Below are positions 60,143 to 64,000 of a stretch of 64,000 nt of DNA, piece by piece; the stretch's first letter is position 1, and each line of letters starts with the position of its first letter. This DNA comes from JBMOKU01 sp049324315. GTDB taxonomy: Bacteria; Bacillota; Clostridia; Peptostreptococcales; Thermotaleaceae. The DNA lies in contig JBMOKU010000040.1 in assembly GCA_049324315.1 (NCBI GenBank), positions 1-64,000 on the forward strand. Reading direction: 5' to 3'. A program made the position numbers and the translations under genes. The notes under the pieces are model-generated. The model made no database searches, was not told where the DNA came from, and was given only the letters and a program-made list of their open reading frames with translations.

Positions 60143-61363
60143 ATGAAAAAGATTTTTACATTGTTTATGGTGCTGGCGCTGCTATTGACAGCTTGTGGAA
60201 CAAACACAGGGGGCACCTCAGCACCGGCAGAAAATGCAGTGGAATTAGCGCAAGGGGTCTATGAAGATAAGATTGTCGTAGGTACCACGGGGGCACAGCA
60301 AGGACCACTGGCAGCCATTGGAAAACCATACTTTGACGGTATGAAAGCATATTTCAACACGTATAATGACAATGGTGGAATTGATGGAAAGAAAATCGAG
60401 CTAATGATATTGGAAGACGAATTTAAACCGGAAAACGCTATTGCCAACGTGCAGAAACTCATCAACGATGAGCAGGTCTTTACACTGGTAGGTCTCTTTG
60501 GGACACCGGGCGTAAAAGCTTCTATTCCAACAGTGCAAGAAGCTGGCATACCTGCAGTATACTTTGCTACAGGAGCTACGGCACCTACCAAAGCAGGAGA
60601 CAACTTTTTTCCTGTACAGCCAAACTATTGGTATGAAGGAAAACTGATGTCCAAATATATTGTAGATTACTTTAAAGCGACAAAGGTGGCCGTAATCTAT
60701 AGAAGTGATGATGTGGGATTGGACGGATTGGCAGGTTTAAAGGATGGCTTTAAGGTACAAGGTAAGGAAGCATTATTGGTGGCAGAATTGTCTGTAGATG
60801 CAGGCTCCACGGATTATACAGCGCAGGTTGCCAAGGTTAAGGAAAGCGGTGCAGATTTACTGGTTATGTACGGACTGACAGGAGAAGTATCAGGTACCAT
60901 TAAAGAAATGGAAAAAGTAGGAATGACGGATATTCCGATTATCTGTCCTTATCCAAATGTGGCTGACAGCTTTATTGCTTCAAACAAAGAGGCAGCTCCA
61001 AATGTAATCCAAAACCTCCATGGTATGGGGTGGGTTGATATGACCCGTCCAGCGGTGGGAGATCTTGAAGCAGCTATGAATAAATACTTCCCGGATTCTC
61101 CAATGAATGCCTATACAGTATCGGGATGGGTTGCTGCAGAAACATTTGTAAAGGGCCTTGAAAAGGTTAAAGAGAAGTTTGGCATGGATCAGCTAACGTG
61201 GGAAAACTATATTGCCGCCATGGAAGAACTTGAATATACAGAGGGAATTATTCCGAAGATTGCCTACGCACTCGGTGAAAGACAAGGGGTTATGAACATG
61301 GCCGTCTGTAAGGTAGAAGGCGATACATGGGCAACCATGACGGATTACTTAGATTTTAAATAA
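60143..61363 (+). CDS. livK: LIV-type substrate-binding lipoprotein (second copy)
   Basis: The 406-residue lipoprotein has a signal peptide and lipobox LLTAC (Cys about residue 17). The binding fold starts KIVVGTTGAQQGPLAAIGKPYFDGMKAYF, similar to those of urea, amide and aromatic-acid binding members of the family as well as amino acid binders. ATG 60143 follows GGGAGGG. Here the binding protein is last in the operon, unlike livK at 6477. The ligand cannot be predicted. Confidence 0.9.
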   Translation: MKKIFTLFMVLALLLTACGTNTGGTSAPAENAVELAQGVYEDKIVVGTTGAQQGPLAAIGKPYFDGMKAYFNTYNDNGGIDGKKIELMILEDEFKPENAIANVQKLINDEQVFTLVGLFGTPGVKASIPTVQEAGIPAVYFATGATAPTKAGDNFFPVQPNYWYEGKLMSKYIVDYFKATKVAVIYRSDDVGLDGLAGLKDGFKVQGKEALLVAELSVDAGSTDYTAQVAKVKESGADLLVMYGLTGEVSGTIKEMEKVGMTDIPIICPYPNVADSFIASNKEAAPNVIQNLHGMGWVDMTRPAVGDLEAAMNKYFPDSPMNAYTVSGWVAAETFVKGLEKVKEKFGMDQLTWENYIAAMEELEYTEGIIPKIAYALGERQGVMNMAVCKVEGDTWATMTDYLDFK

Positions 61364-61375
61364 AAAGGGATTATA

Positions 61376-61548
61376 GCGTTACGCTTCTAGGATAGAATGT
61401 ATCTTCTTCTGTAGGGAGGAACGCCCACAGTGGCGTTCCGTTTTGGGAGCCATGGGACGGTTCGAGCGTCTCCTGTAGGGGCGCGCATTGCGCGTCCGTT
61501 GCTTCTCGAAGGGAAAACAATGGAACTGTCCCCGTGGCGAAGCGGCTA
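61376..61548. repeat. composite repeat: GTAGGG copy followed by interrupted family B element
   Basis: A GTAGGG hairpin with the TTACGCTTCTAGGATAGAATG lead-in fills 61378-61440. A family B element follows (GAGCCATGGGACGGTTCGAGCG to CTGTCCCCGTGGCGAAGCGG) whose centre is replaced from 61475 by GTAGGGGCGCGCATTGCGCG. The right end abuts the next gene's ribosome binding site. Confidence 0.8.
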
Positions 61549-61568
61549 AGAAGGGAGCGATAAGCAAA

Positions 61569-62387
61569 ATGCCAATGACCGTTATTGGAGGAAAACAAAT
61601 AAACTATCAAATCCATGGAAATGGAGAGCCCCTTGTTCTTTTAAACGGAATCATGATGAGTGCCCTGAGCTGGACACCTTTTATTGAAGTTTTTTCGAAG
61701 CACTGTCAATTAATACTGCTGGATTTTATTGACCAAGGATTTTCTGATAAAGCAGATGAACCATATACCCAAATGCTGCATGTAGATATGCTGGATCAGT
61801 TATTTGAACAATTGGGATTGAAGAACATCCACCTATTAGGCATATCCTATGGAGGAGAAATCGCCATGCAGTATGCGCTAAAATACCAAAGCCGACTAAA
61901 ATCTTTAATCCTGTCCAACACAACCAGCTATACCCATCATCAATTAAAGGATATAGGAAGGGCATGGATCTATGCAGCGAAAACCTATGACGGAAGTATC
62001 TTCTTTAAAAACACTATCCCCACCATTTATTCAACAGTCTTTTATGAAAAAAATATAGCATGGCTGCAAGAAAGAGAAAAGCTATTCATAAAGGCATTTG
62101 ATCAAAAATGGTATGATGGATATATCAGATTGGTCGAAAGTGCAGAATCTCTCAATATTACAGACCAGCTGTCTCAGATCCATATACCGACCCTTGTGAT
62201 CGGTGCTGCGTGTGATATTATCACACCTGTATCATGCCAGGAGGCAATCGTTCGCGAAATTAAAGATGCCCAGTTCATCGTCATCAAGGACTGCGGTCAT
62301 GCCTCTATGTATGAGAAGCCCAAAGCGTTTGCAGGAGCAGTCCTGGGATTTATCATGACATGCTGTGATGAAATCAAGATCCTATAG
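61569..62387 (+). CDS. alpha/beta hydrolase
   Basis: The 272-residue hydrolase has an oxyanion-region LLNGIMMSALSW (HG replaced by NG), nucleophile elbow GISYGGE with Ser 93, an acidic residue in AACDIITPVSC and His in DCGHASMYEKP. The start at 61569 is the first ATG after GGGAGCG; the longer frame runs through the repeat. It shares no obvious close similarity with the hydrolase at 55378. The substrate is unknown. Confidence 0.85.
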   Translation: MPMTVIGGKQINYQIHGNGEPLVLLNGIMMSALSWTPFIEVFSKHCQLILLDFIDQGFSDKADEPYTQMLHVDMLDQLFEQLGLKNIHLLGISYGGEIAMQYALKYQSRLKSLILSNTTSYTHHQLKDIGRAWIYAAKTYDGSIFFKNTIPTIYSTVFYEKNIAWLQEREKLFIKAFDQKWYDGYIRLVESAESLNITDQLSQIHIPTLVIGAACDIITPVSCQEAIVREIKDAQFIVIKDCGHASMYEKPKAFAGAVLGFIMTCCDEIKIL

Positions 62388-62417
62388 AACAAAAGAATAG
62401 TATATGCGAAAAAGTAC

Positions 62418-62446
62418 TGACCACGCCTTATGGTGTGGTTTTTAAT
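62418..62446 (+). terminator. terminator after the second hydrolase gene
   Basis: ACCACGCC, loop TTAT, GGTGTGGT with one wobble, followed by TTTT. Confidence 0.85.
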
Positions 62447-62474
62447 TTATTAAGAAAGTAGACCGCACAAAGTT

Positions 62475-62815
62475 TCTATGGATAACATAACTGTAGGGGC
62501 GCGCATTGCGCGTCCGCCAGTCCCCAAGCGGAGCCATGGGGACGGTTCGAGCGTTTCCGAAGCGCAGCGAAGGACCGCAGTGAAAACGATGGAACTGTCC
62601 GAGGCTGCTGAAAAACTCAAGTTATTTGAGCAGGAAGGGCAAGACTTGGGGACTGGTACGCTGTCCGGTGTGTTTTTTGCCGGACTGGGGCCCTGTCCCC
62701 ATGTGTTGCCCTGGACGATGAAGTACTTTTTCAGTGGTCTCGAACTGTACCTGTGGCGAAGCGGATGTAATGGTGGCATTTCCTGCAGACGCCCACTGGG
62801 CGCCCCTACATTTTG
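62475..62815. repeat. nested repeat cluster (GTAGGGG, family B and family C)
   Basis: From left to right: the TTTCTATGGATAACATAACTG lead-in with a GTAGGGGCGCGCATTGCGCG hairpin (to 62517); a family B left half (62531-62600); a complete family C cruciform (62639-62712); the family B right end (GAACTGTACCTGTGGCGAAGCGG, about 62749-62766); and an inverted GTAGGGG hairpin (62781-62812). Reading frames of over 100 codons on both strands here are repeat-derived. Confidence 0.8.
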
Positions 62816-63010
62816 TTCTTTGCTTTTTTGTCTAGAAAAGCCCCAAAATGTCTTAAAATACCACATGTACGATTTTCCGACAGTAGGATAGGTATCCCTT
62901 TTGTAGGTTTAAATCAATATCATGTATGAAAAAGCCACAGTGCTAAGAGAAAAAATTTATCGGCAAGAGCTGAATTAGGCATTTTTACACATGTTTCGAG
63001 GTATTGAAAT

Positions 63011-63026
63011 TGGCATATTCCTTGCT
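63011..63026 (+). promoter_or_regulatory. sigma-54 promoter of ketoacyl-synthase-like gene
   Basis: TGGCATATTCCTTGCT matches TGGCAC-N5-TTGCW with one mismatch. It lies 83 bases before the start codon. Confidence 0.8.
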
Positions 63027-63108
63027 AATTATAATGAAGGAAGAGATGAAGGCTTATGCCAATCCACGGGCAAAGTGTTAGTTTAAAAAATACTTCGGAG
63101 GTTTGCAT

Positions 63109-64000
63109 ATGTTTAAAAAAGAGGAATCAGTCGGTATTGTAGGAACTGGTCTGTATATACCGAGTACAAAAATGACTGCGAAAGAAATAGCAGAAGCAAC
63201 GAAGGGAAATTGGACGGAAGAAGCGATCATCGATAAGCTTGGTATCGTTGAGAAAACGGTCCCAGATAAAGAAGATGGTACCCAAGAGATGGGCGTGAAG
63301 GCTGCGAAGGATGCGCTAAAAAGGACGGGAATAAATCCTGAAGAGATCGACCTTATTCTATGTATGGGAGAAGAGTGGAAAGAGTATCCCCTGACGACCT
63401 CTGGCATATATATTCAGGAAAAAATTGGTGCAGCAAATGCATGGGCCATTGATGTACAGCAAAGATGCTGTACCACTGTGGCAGCGATGAAGATGGCAAA
63501 GGATATGATGCTGGCTGATGATGAGATAAGAACAGTGATGGTTGTTGGCGGCTACAGAAACGGTGATTTTGTAGACTATACGGATAAGCCTACTTCCATG
63601 ATGTACAATTTATCGGCAGGTGGGGGGGCAATATTGCTAAAGAAAAACTACGGCAGAAATCTGCTGTTGGGCACCCACATTATGTCGGATGGCTCTTTAG
63701 CTCGGGATGCCGGGGTGGAGTATGGAGGTATTGAAAAGCCTATCACGAAAGAAAATGCAGATCATGCCTATCAATCTTTAAGAATTTTCGACGAAAAGCA
63801 TATGAAGGACCGTTTGAATGAGGTTTCTATGAAGAATTGGCTTTATTGTATTGACAAAGCCTTTGAAAAATCCAGGTTAGCCAAGGAGACACTAGGATAT
63901 CTTGCAGTCCTTCACTTTAAGTATTCAATGCACAAATATATGCTTGAGCTGCTGGGGCTTACAGAGGACCAATCTGTTTATCTGAGTCACTATGGACATA
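63109..64000 (+). CDS. 3-oxoacyl-ACP synthase III-like protein (partial)
   Basis: The first 297 codons of a gene that runs off the window. The start MFKKEESVGIVGTGLYIPSTKMTAKEIAE and the block DVQQRCCTTVAAMKMAKDM place it in the thiolase superfamily near FabH or HMG-CoA synthase. The usual catalytic Cys lies in QQRCCTTV, although the surrounding AxCAGF pattern is changed. CGGAGG lies before ATG 63109. As the third sigma-54-headed unit it probably joins or cleaves acyl groups in the same pathway as the hydrolases and transporter. The C-terminal half with His and Asn cannot be checked. Confidence 0.75.
   Translation, partial: MFKKEESVGIVGTGLYIPSTKMTAKEIAEATKGNWTEEAIIDKLGIVEKTVPDKEDGTQEMGVKAAKDALKRTGINPEEIDLILCMGEEWKEYPLTTSGIYIQEKIGAANAWAIDVQQRCCTTVAAMKMAKDMMLADDEIRTVMVVGGYRNGDFVDYTDKPTSMMYNLSAGGGAILLKKNYGRNLLLGTHIMSDGSLARDAGVEYGGIEKPITKENADHAYQSLRIFDEKHMKDRLNEVSMKNWLYCIDKAFEKSRLAKETLGYLAVLHFKYSMHKYMLELLGLTEDQSVYLSHYGH

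Noticed and set aside
62450..62891. Reading frames of about 137 codons on both strands
   Set aside because: Both lie in the nested repeat cluster; their length reflects the GC-rich repeats, not coding selection.
1..64000. CRISPR array, tRNA or rRNA genes, prophage, transposase genes
   Set aside because: I looked for regularly spaced direct repeats, cloverleaf signatures and transposase motifs and found none.

Overview
The window looks like chromosomal DNA of a low-GC, strictly anaerobic member of the Clostridia, perhaps an Alkaliphilus- or Geosporobacter-like organism. This rests on gene content: Rex, an electron-bifurcating type acyl-CoA dehydrogenase/Etf set whose EtfA carries a ferredoxin domain, NAD(P)-glutamate dehydrogenases, a CooS-type carbon monoxide dehydrogenase with CooF, SigI/RsgI, SLH proteins, and T-box, SAM and cobalamin riboswitches. 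No tRNA, rRNA, CRISPR array, prophage or transposase gene was seen. The genus is an inference.

Layout. 0.3-2.5 kb: a MarR repressor with a hydrolase and a nitroreductase, with matching operators in front of both transcription units. 3-5 kb: a chemoreceptor. 5.3-6 kb: a glutamine-amidotransferase-like protein. 6.2-11.3 kb: a complete branched-chain (LIV type) ABC transporter behind a structured leader that ends in a terminator. 11.3-15 kb (minus strand): acyl carrier protein, a GltD-like oxidoreductase and an ABC-F protein. 15.1-19.5 kb: Rex, then acyl-CoA dehydrogenase and EtfBA behind a consensus Rex operator. 19.8-23.3 kb: UppP, a GNAT enzyme, a second MarR, a ferredoxin and a P-loop/Asp23 fusion. 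23.7-26.4 kb: two glutamate dehydrogenase family genes, the second lacking the catalytic lysine. 26.5-31.7 kb: a sulfur/methionine block with a T-box controlled polar amino acid ABC transporter, a YrrT-like methyltransferase and a SAM-riboswitch controlled trans-sulfuration enzyme. 32-34 kb: an SLH-anchored CAP protein. 34.2-38.4 kb: an Rrf2 regulator and cooS-cooF-oxidoreductase with shared operators. 38.5-40.3 kb: tandem PPK2 and a short alkyltransferase. 40.5-45 kb: a fructose-family PTS operon with its PRD regulator and an HPr. 45.2-48.5 kb: an XRE regulator/small protein pair, cobT under a cobalamin riboswitch, and an OGG-type glycosylase. 48.5-53.5 kb: a DUF554 protein, SigI/RsgI, a stalk-domain secreted protein and a FolD variant. 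53.7 kb to the end: a sigma-54 activator followed by three good -24/-12 promoters that head an alpha/beta hydrolase, a second LIV transporter and a ketoacyl-synthase-III-like gene cut by the window edge.

The most distinctive whole-window signals are: (1) the 53.7-64 kb sigma-54 regulon, which looks like an uptake and catabolic module for an unknown substrate; (2) families of small non-coding hairpin repeats scattered in intergenic space, sometimes nested in each other and in one case flanked by a 24-bp direct repeat; (3) a divergent CooS under an Rrf2 regulator with three operators of identical geometry; (4) a glutamate dehydrogenase paralogue with Met in place of the catalytic Lys. All start positions below were chosen by ribosome binding site spacing, and several differ from the longest reading frame.
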